NCBI GenBank assembly: GCA_964465015.1 | Contig: CAYXHP010000080.1 | Coordinates: forward strand, 1-64,000 | DNA length: 64,000 bases | Direction: 5' to 3' | Source: Humimonas sp964465015 | Lineage (GTDB): Bacteria > Gemmatimonadota > Gemmatimonadetes > Palauibacterales > Palauibacteraceae | Shown here: positions 34,335-42,208 of the stretch, piece after piece | Position numbering within the stretch: position 1 is the stretch's first letter | Layout of the letters: each line of letters begins with the position of its first letter | The notes under the pieces: generated by a model | The model's input: the letters and a program-made list of their open reading frames with translations, nothing else | Database searches by the model: none | Told to the model about the DNA's origin: nothing | Translations under genes and position numbers: made by a program

Positions 34335-35123
34335 TCAGCTCCCGGCCGTCTTCGCGGCGGGCGTGGCCTTTCCGGACGCCGCCCGGCGCGCTGCCGCCAG
34401 CTGCTTCCGGAGCGCCGGCACCGCGGCCGCCGTGGCCGGGTTCTTCTCCATCGTCCCGAGCGCACGGTCGATCGCGTCGAGTCCGAGGGAGAGGCCGGTG
34501 CGCGCGGTCACCTGACGCAGCGCGCCCTGGAAGCCGGGGTCCGACTGCAGCTCCGTCTCGCCGAGCGCCTGTGCCTTCCCGATGAGATCCGTCATCACGG
34601 CTACGGTGCGTGCCGCGTTGGCCGGGGAGCCGAGGTCTTTCGCTCCCGTGATCTGCTCGACTTCGGGGAGACTCGTGGCGAAGCGTCGCAGCGCCGCGGC
34701 CTGGGCGGCGTTCCGTGGGTGGTCCTGGTGCATCAGCGCCTGCGCCGCGGCCATGATCGCGAAGGGCGCCCGGGCCGCTCGCGGTAGCACGGAGCTTCCC
34801 GAGGCCACGCCGCTCGCTCCCAGCCCGACCAGGCCGAGGCCGACCAGGCCGTGGGCCAGGTGGACGACCTTGCGCTCGACGGTGAAGAGGGCGTGGACGA
34901 TGGGCCGGAGCGGCATGAGGCCGAAGCCGGCCGCCGCCACCAGGCTGGCCAGCGAAGCGGTCGAGGAGCCCGCGACCCGGAAGTGCACGTGGGCCACGTA
35001 CGCCGCCGCGCCCACGGCCAGAAAGCCCAGGTTCAGGAGAACGCGACCGGCGATTCCGCCGATGCGTCTGTGGAGACCGGACACCGGCGGAGCCGGGGTC
35101 GGTGGAGCCTGAGGAGTGTCCAT
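34335..35123 (-). CDS. Predicted membrane protein of unknown function
   Basis: 262 residues from ATG 35123; the longer open frame upstream is Arg/Pro-rich and lacks support. A Pro-rich N-terminus precedes hydrophobic segments (about residues 24-42, 50-72 and 80-100, then a region with GLVGLGLVGLGASGVASG). The C-terminal half is soluble and helical, rich in Ala, Leu and Lys. No family recognised. It is convergent with the ATP-grasp gene, only 4 bp apart, and 164 bp upstream in transcript order of the MurU-like gene. Confidence 0.6.
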   Translation of the reverse strand: MDTPQAPPTPAPPVSGLHRRIGGIAGRVLLNLGFLAVGAAAYVAHVHFRVAGSSTASLASLVAAAGFGLMPLRPIVHALFTVERKVVHLAHGLVGLGLVGLGASGVASGSSVLPRAARAPFAIMAAAQALMHQDHPRNAAQAAALRRFATSLPEVEQITGAKDLGSPANAARTVAVMTDLIGKAQALGETELQSDPGFQGALRQVTARTGLSLGLDAIDRALGTMEKNPATAAAVPALRKQLAAARRAASGKATPAAKTAGS

Positions 35124-35287
35124 GGGCGTGTCACCGTCGCTCGCCCGGGGGTGCCGGGCCGCTGATTCGCGGGGAGCCCCCGCCTCGCCTGACCCCGATT
35201 CACGACTAGCTGGGCGGATGCGGCGGGGCAAGAGTCGGCACCCGTCGAGCCCGGCTCGGCTCCGACCGAGCGGTGGTCCCGGGGCCG

Positions 35288-36139
35288 CTAGATCGCGCCG
35301 CTCGCGGCGGCCCGGCGCGCCTCCTCCAGTCGCTCGGGGGTCCCGATCTCGAACCAGGCGGCGCCGGTCACGTCGTGTCCCATGATGGGCTCGCCTCTGG
35401 CGGCGAGCGCCAGGTAGGCGTCCATGATCGAGAAGGCCGGAGCGTTCGGCTCCCCTTCCGGAGCCCCGCCCGGACGCGCGCCGGTCTCCAGGTCGGCTCG
35501 TCCGCGGGTGGCCGGCGCCCCGGAGAGCCCGGGAGCCAGCGCGTGCAGCCGGGCCAGGAGGCCCGGAGACACCACCTGCACGCCCGAGAAAGCCAGCGTC
35601 CGGAGCGCGCCGGACACCTCGCGCAGGGGCTCGTCCTCCCGCCCGAGCAGACCCCGCTCGTCGAACAGGAGCCGGCGGGTGGAAGCGCGCTCGTGCACGG
35701 CCAGCGTCGCCAGCGCGCCCGAGCGAACGTGCGCCTCGAGGAGCTCGCCGAGGTCGAGGTCGGTGAGCACGTCCACGTTGTGCAGCAGGATGGGGCGGTC
35801 CGCCTGGAAGAGCGGAGCGGCCCGCAGGAGTCCCCCGCCCGTCTCGAGCGGCCGCTCCGGCTCGCGCGACAGCAGGAGGAGCGGACCCGGTCCCCTGGAG
35901 CCGCCGCGCAGGGAGGGCGACACCTCCCGGAGGTAGGCCTCGATCCGGTCGGCGAAGGGGTGGGCGTTGACCACGATCCGGCCGGCCCCGGCGGCCGCCA
36001 GTCGGCGCAGCACCCGTCCGAGGGCGGGCTCCCCGCCCACCTCCACCAGCGCCTTGGGAAGTCGATCGGTCAGCGGCCGGAGGCGACTTCCGAGCCCGGC
36101 CGCGAACACCATGCCGTCGGGCCGCTCCTCCGGCCTCAC
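35288..36139 (-). CDS. murU: Nucleotidyltransferase, MurU-like (sugar-1-phosphate uridylyltransferase)
   Basis: 283 residues starting at GTG 36139, only 3 bp after the stop of the kinase gene. The signature GMVFAAGLGSRLRPLTDRLPKALVEVGG is the nucleotide-binding loop and Lys of NTP-transferases, and PILLHNVDVLTDLDL carries the metal-binding Asp. MurU converts MurNAc-1-phosphate and UTP to UDP-MurNAc in peptidoglycan recycling. Mannose-1-phosphate guanylyltransferase is the main alternative by sequence; the adjacent AmgK-like kinase favours MurU. The Gly/Pro-rich stretch around residue 225 is probably a surface insertion. Confidence 0.75.
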   Translation of the reverse strand: MRPEERPDGMVFAAGLGSRLRPLTDRLPKALVEVGGEPALGRVLRRLAAAGAGRIVVNAHPFADRIEAYLREVSPSLRGGSRGPGPLLLLSREPERPLETGGGLLRAAPLFQADRPILLHNVDVLTDLDLGELLEAHVRSGALATLAVHERASTRRLLFDERGLLGREDEPLREVSGALRTLAFSGVQVVSPGLLARLHALAPGLSGAPATRGRADLETGARPGGAPEGEPNAPAFSIMDAYLALAARGEPIMGHDVTGAAWFEIGTPERLEEARRAAASGAI

Positions 36140-36142
36140 GCG

Positions 36143-37675
36143 TCAGCCGGCTTCACGGGCGAGCGCATCCGGCTCGCGCTCGGGCCAGAACGGCGCCTCC
36201 CGGTGCGTCACCTCGACCCGGAGATCCACGAAGCGCTCGGACAGGCGTTCGCGCAGCCGCTCGACCAGGAAGACCGACCGGTGCTGGCCGCCCGTGCATC
36301 CGAAGGCCACGGCCAGGTCGGTGAAGCCACGCGCCCGATAGGCCGCGACCTGTTCCTCGACCAGCGCGGCGGCGTGCTCGAGAAAGACGTGGACGTCCGC
36401 CTCCGCAGCGAGGAAGGCCCGCACCGGCTCGTCCAGGCCCGTGAGGTTCGCGAACGCCTCCTCGCGCCCCGGGTTGGGCAGAGCCCGGCAGTCGAACACG
36501 AACCCCCCGCCGTGTCCGCCGGGGTCGGACGGGTAGCCCCTCCGGTAGCTGAAGCTGCTCAGGTGGAGGACGAGGCCCGGCGGCCGCCCGCCGCGCCTTC
36601 CCTCGTCGCTCCAGCGATCCGCGATCCGGCCCAGCGCCGCCTCGAGCTCCGGCGCGTCCACCGGGAGTCCCCGCCCCAGGAGGTTCCGTACGTTGCGCGC
36701 CGCGTAGGGCACGCTCTCCAGGAAGCGAGTCTTTCCCTCGTAGAAGCCCCGGTACCCGTAGGCTCCCATTGCCTGCATGAGCCGGACGAGCACGAATCCC
36801 GGGAAGACCGCCATGAAGGCGTCCCGGTCCACCGTCTCCAGCTGCTCCCGGGTCGCGAGGTACCGCTCGAGCAGCTCTTGCCGGAAGTCGGGCGGAAGGT
36901 CGGCCTTGGCGTCGTAGAGGAGCGAGGCCACGTCGTACTGGGGTGCGCCCCGCCGTCCGCCCTGGTAGTCGATGAACCAGGGTCGGCCTTCGCGCAGCAT
37001 GACGTTCCTGGACTGGAAGTCCCGGTACAGGAAGTGGTCGGCGGGCGCGCGCGCCAGGAGCGCGGCGAGCCTCCGGAAGTCCTTCTCCAGGCGGGCTTCG
37101 TGAAACGGGATGCGCGCGAGCTTCAGGAAGTGGTACTTGAAGTAGTTGAGGTCCCAGAGGATCGACTGGCGGTCGAAGGCCTGGCGCGGATAGGCCAACC
37201 GGTAGTCCACCACCCTGTGACCTTCCACCTGGAAGCGCGGCAGCCAGTCCACCACCCGGCGGTAGGCCTGCCGGACCTCCTCCGGAAGGGAGTCGGAAGG
37301 GCCGGCGTCACGTTCCGCGTCCCCCGGGCCCTCGCCGGAGGCCAGGCCCCGGGCGCGCTCGGCCCTCTCTCGCGCTCCTCGGAGCGCGTCGAACAGCGTC
37401 AGGTCCCCGAGGTCTTCCTCCAGCCATACGCCCGCTTCCGCGTCGGCCGCGTAGATCTCGGGGACCGGAAGTCCCGCCTCCCGGAAAGCGTGGGAGAAGG
37501 AGAGAAAGGCGCGGTTCTCCTCCCCGTCCGGTCCGAAGCCTCCCACGGCCACGCGCCCGTCCGCCGCGCGCAGCCGCACGTACGTACGGGCCGAGCCGTC
37601 CCCCGTGAGGGCCTGGACGGCGACCGGCCGGGCGCCGAATCGGGACCGAAACAGCTCGACGATGCGCTCGCGCAT
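36143..37675 (-). CDS. amgK: AmgK-like anomeric sugar kinase fused to a RapZ C-terminal domain
   Basis: 510 residues from ATG 37675; GTG 37699 would add eight residues. The N-terminal ~360 residues are an aminoglycoside-phosphotransferase-fold kinase with FLYRDFQSRNVMLREGRPWF (catalytic Asp in YRDFQSRN) and FIDYQGGRRGAPQYDVASLL (metal-binding Asp), like the MurNAc/GlcNAc kinase AmgK. The C-terminal ~130 residues are clearly RapZ-like: SFSYRRGYP, FVFDCRALPNPG, LTGLDEPVRAFL, and VAFGCTGGQHRSVFLVERL. RapZ in enterobacteria senses glucosamine-6-phosphate through this domain; its N-terminal P-loop domain is absent here. With MurU this looks like an amino-sugar recycling module with built-in sensing. 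Confidence 0.82.
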   Translation of the reverse strand: MRERIVELFRSRFGARPVAVQALTGDGSARTYVRLRAADGRVAVGGFGPDGEENRAFLSFSHAFREAGLPVPEIYAADAEAGVWLEEDLGDLTLFDALRGARERAERARGLASGEGPGDAERDAGPSDSLPEEVRQAYRRVVDWLPRFQVEGHRVVDYRLAYPRQAFDRQSILWDLNYFKYHFLKLARIPFHEARLEKDFRRLAALLARAPADHFLYRDFQSRNVMLREGRPWFIDYQGGRRGAPQYDVASLLYDAKADLPPDFRQELLERYLATREQLETVDRDAFMAVFPGFVLVRLMQAMGAYGYRGFYEGKTRFLESVPYAARNVRNLLGRGLPVDAPELEAALGRIADRWSDEGRRGGRPPGLVLHLSSFSYRRGYPSDPGGHGGGFVFDCRALPNPGREEAFANLTGLDEPVRAFLAAEADVHVFLEHAAALVEEQVAAYRARGFTDLAVAFGCTGGQHRSVFLVERLRERLSERFVDLRVEVTHREAPFWPEREPDALAREAG

Positions 37676-37761
37676 GACCTGGCCCACAGGATACCCCACG
37701 GCGGCGGTGGCGGACAGGCGCGGGTCGGCCCGGAAGCCGGCCTCCGGAGGGGGGATATCGC

Positions 37762-37779
37762 AATTAGGTCACTCTAATT
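37762..37779. promoter_or_regulatory. Palindromic operator-like site upstream of the TPR gene
   Basis: AATTAG (37762-37767) and CTAATT (37774-37779) form a perfect inverted repeat with a 6-bp spacer, inside a rare A/T-rich stretch. A -10-like TATCTT lies at 37779-37784, so a bound regulator would block the promoter of the secreted TPR gene at 37814. It also lies within the upstream region of the divergent kinase gene. The site is seen directly; the regulator is unknown. Confidence 0.45.
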
Positions 37780-37813
37780 ATCTTACGCCACCCTCACCAC
37801 CACAGGAGGCCCC

Positions 37814-39286
37814 ATGTCCCGCCTTCGCTTACGGCGCCAGCGTGCGCCGCTCTGGAATGTTGGTCCGCGCGCGGTGCTGTCGGCCGCGCTGCTCCTCGTC
37901 CTCGGCACCGTCCTCGCGCCCCCGGTGCGCGCGCAGGACCAGGCCTCCGGCCAGGAGCTCGCCATCACCTCCGCCTCGCCCGAGGCCGCCCATCACCTGA
38001 TGATGGCCTGGGACGAGCTCGACAACGTCAATCCACCCAGCGCCGTCGCTCATGTCCAGGAAGCCCTGTCGGTCGACGCCGACTTCGGCCTGGCCCACGT
38101 CCTCAACGGCTTCATCGGACAGGGCATGACGACCCAGCAGGCCACGGCCGAGGTGGACCGCGGCATGGGAATGCTGAAGGACGCTTCGGCGGCGGAGATC
38201 CTGGTCGCCCTGGCCTGGCGGGAATGGAACGCGGGCCGGACGGCCAGCGCGCTCGCCGCGACGAAGGCCGCCCAGGAGCTGGCTCCGGGCGATGCGCACC
38301 TGGCTTTCCAGGTCGTGCAGCTCTCGGCCCCGGGAGCGCCGGCGGCCACGCAGGTCCCGCTCCTGAAGGATCTCGTGGCCGCGCACCCGGATTTCGCGCC
38401 GGCCTACAACAACCTGGCGTACGGCTCGTGGAACGCGGGCGACCACGAGGCCGCCCTAGAGGCGGTGAAGAAGTACGCCGAGCTCCGTCCCGGCCACCCC
38501 AACCCGCACGACTCGTATGCGGAGATGCTCCAGTGGAGCGGGAAGTACGACGAGGCGGCCGCGGAGTACCGGAAGGCCATCGAGGCCGACGGGAAGTTCT
38601 CCGAGGCCTACATGGGCCTGGCCGAGCTGAGCTGGCTGGCGGGCAAGCACGACGAGGCGCGCGCCCACATGCAGGAGGCGCTCGGAGCCGCGGCCGACGG
38701 GTTCCCCAAGCTCCAGGCGCGCCGCGGCATCGCCCACAGCTGGCTGATGGACGGGAAGACGAAGGACGGCATGGCCGCCCTGGCGCAGGTCGCGAGTGAC
38801 GCGGAGACGGCGGGTCTCAAGGGCTACGCGGCGAACATCCACCGCGAGCTGGCCACGTTCGACGGCCTGCTGAACAAGGGTGAGGTCACGGACGCGAACC
38901 TCACGTCGGCCGGTAGCCTGGGCGGCGCCGACACGCCGGCGCAGGCCGCCTGGACGGCTCTCGCCTATGTCAGCGCCCGCCGGTCCGGCGCCGGCGCGGC
39001 GGTCGACCACCTGGACGCCATGGCGGCGGACAACCCGGGTCTGGCCCCGGTGGTGCGCGTGGGCCGCGCGATGATGATGTGTGACTCCGGGAGTTACGAC
39101 GAGGCGCTCACGACGCTGGGGGACGACTCCGGTGACATGGCGAAGGCCGTCAGCGCCGAGTGCATGAAGGGGCTCAAGCGCGGCGCCGACGCGAAGAAGA
39201 TGAAGGACGAGGTCATGGGCGACGCCAGCTTCAGCTTCTACGATCCGATCCACACCATGGCGGTGATCCGGGTTTCGAAGCTCTGA
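37814..39286 (+). CDS. Secreted TPR-repeat protein
   Basis: 490 residues; ATG 37814 with AGGAGG about 5 bp upstream. A basic N-terminus and hydrophobic AVLSAALLLVLGTVLAPPVRAQ give a signal peptide, probably cleaved after VRAQ (about residue 41). The rest consists of TPR-like helical repeats, clearest at NPHDSYAEMLQWSGKYDEAAAEYRKAI and AYMGLAELSWLAGKHDEARA. It probably acts as an extracytoplasmic scaffold; no enzyme domain is seen. An inverted repeat lies at its promoter and a strong hairpin follows the gene. Confidence 0.82.
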   Translation: MSRLRLRRQRAPLWNVGPRAVLSAALLLVLGTVLAPPVRAQDQASGQELAITSASPEAAHHLMMAWDELDNVNPPSAVAHVQEALSVDADFGLAHVLNGFIGQGMTTQQATAEVDRGMGMLKDASAAEILVALAWREWNAGRTASALAATKAAQELAPGDAHLAFQVVQLSAPGAPAATQVPLLKDLVAAHPDFAPAYNNLAYGSWNAGDHEAALEAVKKYAELRPGHPNPHDSYAEMLQWSGKYDEAAAEYRKAIEADGKFSEAYMGLAELSWLAGKHDEARAHMQEALGAAADGFPKLQARRGIAHSWLMDGKTKDGMAALAQVASDAETAGLKGYAANIHRELATFDGLLNKGEVTDANLTSAGSLGGADTPAQAAWTALAYVSARRSGAGAAVDHLDAMAADNPGLAPVVRVGRAMMMCDSGSYDEALTTLGDDSGDMAKAVSAECMKGLKRGADAKKMKDEVMGDASFSFYDPIHTMAVIRVSKL

Positions 39287-39343
39287 GCGGTTCGTGAGAG
39301 GGGCGGGAGGTCCCCCTCCCGCACCACCACGGAGTGACGGCGA

Positions 39344-39370
39344 CCCCCGGCGGCTTTCGGCCGCCGGGGG
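39344..39370. terminator. Strong hairpin between convergent genes
   Basis: CCCCCGGCGGC (39344-39354) and GCCGCCGGGGG (39360-39370) form a perfect 11-bp stem with a 5-nt loop, followed by TTCGTCG. It lies 57 bp after the TPR gene and 44 bp from the end of the convergent isoaspartyl peptidase gene, so it can serve as a shared terminator. The T-tract is weak, as usual in very G+C-rich genomes. Confidence 0.65.
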
Positions 39371-39414
39371 TTCGTCGTGTGGGAGCTTCCGCGACAGGCC
39401 GGTGTCGGCCGCGC

Positions 39415-40557
39415 CTACTTCTCGTCAGCGTAGATCTTCACCACCAGCTTCCCGCCCGCGTCGATGTAGCCGCGGTACATGCCCGGCGTGTTGAAGGGCA
39501 TGGCGATGTTGCCGTCCCGGTCCAGGGCGATGAGACCGCCGGTGTTCTTCCCGTAGAGCCGTACCAGCTCGTGGTTGACCTCGTAGTCGGCGGCCCTCTG
39601 CACGGACCAGCCCCTGAAGGCGATGAGGTCGGAGACCTCCTTGGTGAGGTCCATCCGCATGTAGTCCTCCCCGATCCCGGTGCCGGACTCGGCCACGGTC
39701 GAGTCGTTGGCGTAGGTGCCGGCGCCGATGATGGGCGAGTCCCCGATGCGGCCGTAACGCTTGGCCGTAAGCCCGCCGGTCGAGGTCCCGGCCGCCAGGT
39801 GACCGTACCGGTCCAGCGCCGCACAGCCCACCGTGCCGAAGTGATCGGGGGGCGAGTCGGGCGCGGCGGTGCCGTCCGGGTGGCCGTCCCGGACCCCGTC
39901 CTGGGGCGCGTCGGGCGCGTGGCCGCGGTCCACGCGCGGCCCGCCGCCCGATCCCCGCGTCCCCGCGGTGTCTCCCAACGCCCCTTTCTCGTGCTCGCCC
40001 CGGAGCGCCTTCTGGAGCTGGTCCCAGCGCTCCCGCGTGTAGAAGTAAGTGTGCGGGACGAGGCTCATCCCCTGCTCGAGTGCGAACTCCTCGGCCCCCG
40101 AGCCCATGAGGAGCACGTGCTTGGAGCTGTCCATCACGAGCCGGGCCAGCCGGATCGGGTGGGCGATGTGCTCGACCCCGGCCACCGCTCCAGCGTTCAG
40201 GGTCGAGCCATCCATGATCGCCGCGTCGAGCTCGTTGTGCCCGTCGGCCGTGAACACGGCCCCCTTGCCCGCGTTGAACAGAGGGGAGTCCTCGAGGACG
40301 GAGATGGCCGCCTCTACGGCGTCCGGGGCGTGACCGCCGCGCTGGAGCACGGCGTACCCGGCCTGGAGCGCCTCTTTCATCTTGGCCCGGTAGCGGGCCT
40401 CCATCTGCGGGGTCATGTTCCGACGAAGGATCGTTCCGGCGCCACCGTGCATCACGATCGCGATCGGGTGGTCCTGGGCCCGGAGAGATCGCGGGGCAGA
40501 CCACGCTGTCAGAGCGAGGAGGAGAGACACGAGGATGGAGCGGCGGCGGCACGGCAT
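39415..40557 (-). CDS. iaaA: Isoaspartyl peptidase / L-asparaginase (plant-type Ntn hydrolase), exported
   Basis: 380 residues. A signal peptide (ILVSLLLALTAWSAPRSLRAQ) precedes IAIVMHGGAGTI, the hallmark of the type 2 asparaginase/isoaspartyl peptidase fold. The autocleavage site is in DHFGTVGCAALD, where the Thr after Gly becomes the N-terminal nucleophile of the beta subunit; the substrate loop GTSTGGLTAKRYGRIGDSP is intact. The linker before the cleavage site is unusually long and Gly/Asp/Pro-rich (about residues 185-235). Start codon ATG 40557 with AAGGAGG well placed. It hydrolyses isoAsp dipeptides or asparagine, here probably in the periplasm. Confidence 0.92.
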   Translation of the reverse strand: MPCRRRSILVSLLLALTAWSAPRSLRAQDHPIAIVMHGGAGTILRRNMTPQMEARYRAKMKEALQAGYAVLQRGGHAPDAVEAAISVLEDSPLFNAGKGAVFTADGHNELDAAIMDGSTLNAGAVAGVEHIAHPIRLARLVMDSSKHVLLMGSGAEEFALEQGMSLVPHTYFYTRERWDQLQKALRGEHEKGALGDTAGTRGSGGGPRVDRGHAPDAPQDGVRDGHPDGTAAPDSPPDHFGTVGCAALDRYGHLAAGTSTGGLTAKRYGRIGDSPIIGAGTYANDSTVAESGTGIGEDYMRMDLTKEVSDLIAFRGWSVQRAADYEVNHELVRLYGKNTGGLIALDRDGNIAMPFNTPGMYRGYIDAGGKLVVKIYADEK

Positions 40558-40749
40558 GGAGGACCTCCTTGCGGGTCACGAAGCTCGGAGCCGGCCATCG
40601 TGCGCCCCGGGTGAACCGGCGGCGCTCGCGGCCCGTGGGATCCTAGGACGATCCCGCCGCCCTGACGAGAGCGGCCGACCGGGCGCCGCCGGTCCGGCGC
40701 CGTCACGCGCGACGCGCCCCGCCCCCACCCTCGCCTGCCTGAGGCTCGC

Positions 40750-42114
40750 ATGTCCGCCGATTCCGTGATCGTGATCGGAGCGGGCGTGGCGGGTCTCGCC
40801 GCCGCGGCGGATCTGGCCCGCGCGGGCCGCGACGTCGTGGTCCTCGAGGCCAGGGAGCGGATCGGCGGGCGGGTGTTCACGCTGCGCCCGGACGGGACCC
40901 CGGACGGAGCCTCGCGGCCCGTCGAGCTCGGCGCGGAGTTCATCCACGGGGAGCCGCCATCGCTGCTGTCGCTCGTCCGGGATGCGGGCCTTCCGGTCGA
41001 GTCATCGGAAGGAGAGATGCGGGTCCTCGAGGCCGGCCGCCTGCACGCGCCGGGAGGGGAGCCCGCCGGCATGGAGGAGCTGTTCGAGCGCCTGGAGGAG
41101 GCCGGGGACGACGACTCGGTCGCGGCGTTCGCGGGGCGAGTCCTCGTGGGTCCGGGCTCGGAGACGGCCCGCCGGCGGGCGCTGGGCTTCGTGGAGGGAT
41201 TCCACGCCGCCGATGCGCACTGGGTCGCGGCCCGCTCCCTGATCGGCGCCGGGCCGGACCAGGCCGAGGGCAGCTTCCGCCTCCAGGGAGGCTACGATGC
41301 CGTGCCCGCCCGGCTGTGGGAGGAGGCCGGGCACGCCGGCGCCGAAGTGGTGCTCGGGGCCCCGGTCACCCGGGTGGAATGGGAGCCCGGGTCGGTGATC
41401 GTGCGCGCCGGTGACCGGCCCTACCGGGGAGCCGCCGTCCTCGTCACGCTTCCCCTCGGCGTGCTGCACGCTCCCTCCGGCGAGCCGGGCGCCGTGCGCT
41501 TCGAGCCCGAGCCAGCCAGCGCTCGCCGCGCCATCGAGCGCCTGGCCATGGGCGCCGCGTGCCGCGTGGTGCTGCGCCTGAGCCGGCCGGTGCCCGTCCG
41601 GCTCACGGGATTCCTCATGGGACTGGAGGGAGACTTCCCCGTGTGGTGGAGCGCGCCCGCGGCGGGACACGCCGGCGGCGAGACCGGAGACACCGCCGGA
41701 GGGAGCCGCGGCCGGGACGGCGGTCTCGACGTGGCGGGCGGATCCATCCAGATGACCGGCTGGACCGGCGGTCCCTCGGCCCGGCGGGTCTCGGGCCGAC
41801 GCGCCGAGTACGTCATCGAGCGCGCCCTCGACTCCCTGGCTACGCTGCCCGGCCTCGACCGATCGGAGCTGGAGTCCCACCTCGCCGGAGCGTGGACGCA
41901 CGACTGGCAGTCCGATCCTTACGCCCGCGGTGCCTACAGCTACGTGCCCGTCGGTGGCCTCGGTGCCTCCGAGGCGCTCGCCGAGCCGGTGCGAGACACG
42001 CTCTACTTCGCTGGAGAGGCGCTGGCCGACGGTCCGGCGCGCGGCACCGTGCACGGGGCACTCGACAGCGGCCGGCGGGCGGCCCGCAGGATCCTGGACG
42101 GCGGAGGGCGGTGA
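40750..42114 (+). CDS. Flavin-containing amine oxidase (FAD-dependent)
   Basis: 454 residues. The N-terminal VIVIGAGVAGLAAAADLARA, then VVLEARERIGGRV, is the FAD-binding Rossmann motif with the GG(R) doublet of the amine oxidase family, and ELGAEFIHG is a second hallmark. The C-terminal LYFAGEALADGPARGTVHGA completes the FAD site. A Gly-rich, low-complexity insertion occurs near residues 310-330. Likely substrates are amines or polyamines, but the family also includes desaturases. It stands alone between two oppositely oriented secreted enzymes. Confidence 0.88.
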   Translation: MSADSVIVIGAGVAGLAAAADLARAGRDVVVLEARERIGGRVFTLRPDGTPDGASRPVELGAEFIHGEPPSLLSLVRDAGLPVESSEGEMRVLEAGRLHAPGGEPAGMEELFERLEEAGDDDSVAAFAGRVLVGPGSETARRRALGFVEGFHAADAHWVAARSLIGAGPDQAEGSFRLQGGYDAVPARLWEEAGHAGAEVVLGAPVTRVEWEPGSVIVRAGDRPYRGAAVLVTLPLGVLHAPSGEPGAVRFEPEPASARRAIERLAMGAACRVVLRLSRPVPVRLTGFLMGLEGDFPVWWSAPAAGHAGGETGDTAGGSRGRDGGLDVAGGSIQMTGWTGGPSARRVSGRRAEYVIERALDSLATLPGLDRSELESHLAGAWTHDWQSDPYARGAYSYVPVGGLGASEALAEPVRDTLYFAGEALADGPARGTVHGALDSGRRAARRILDGGGR

Positions 42115-42208
42115 CGGCGACCATGGCCCGGGCGCGGGAGACGGCCGCCGCCGGATCCGGCGTCGCCGGCCCCGGGAGGCCTACCGCGGAGCGGGCCCCG
42201 GAAAGGCC

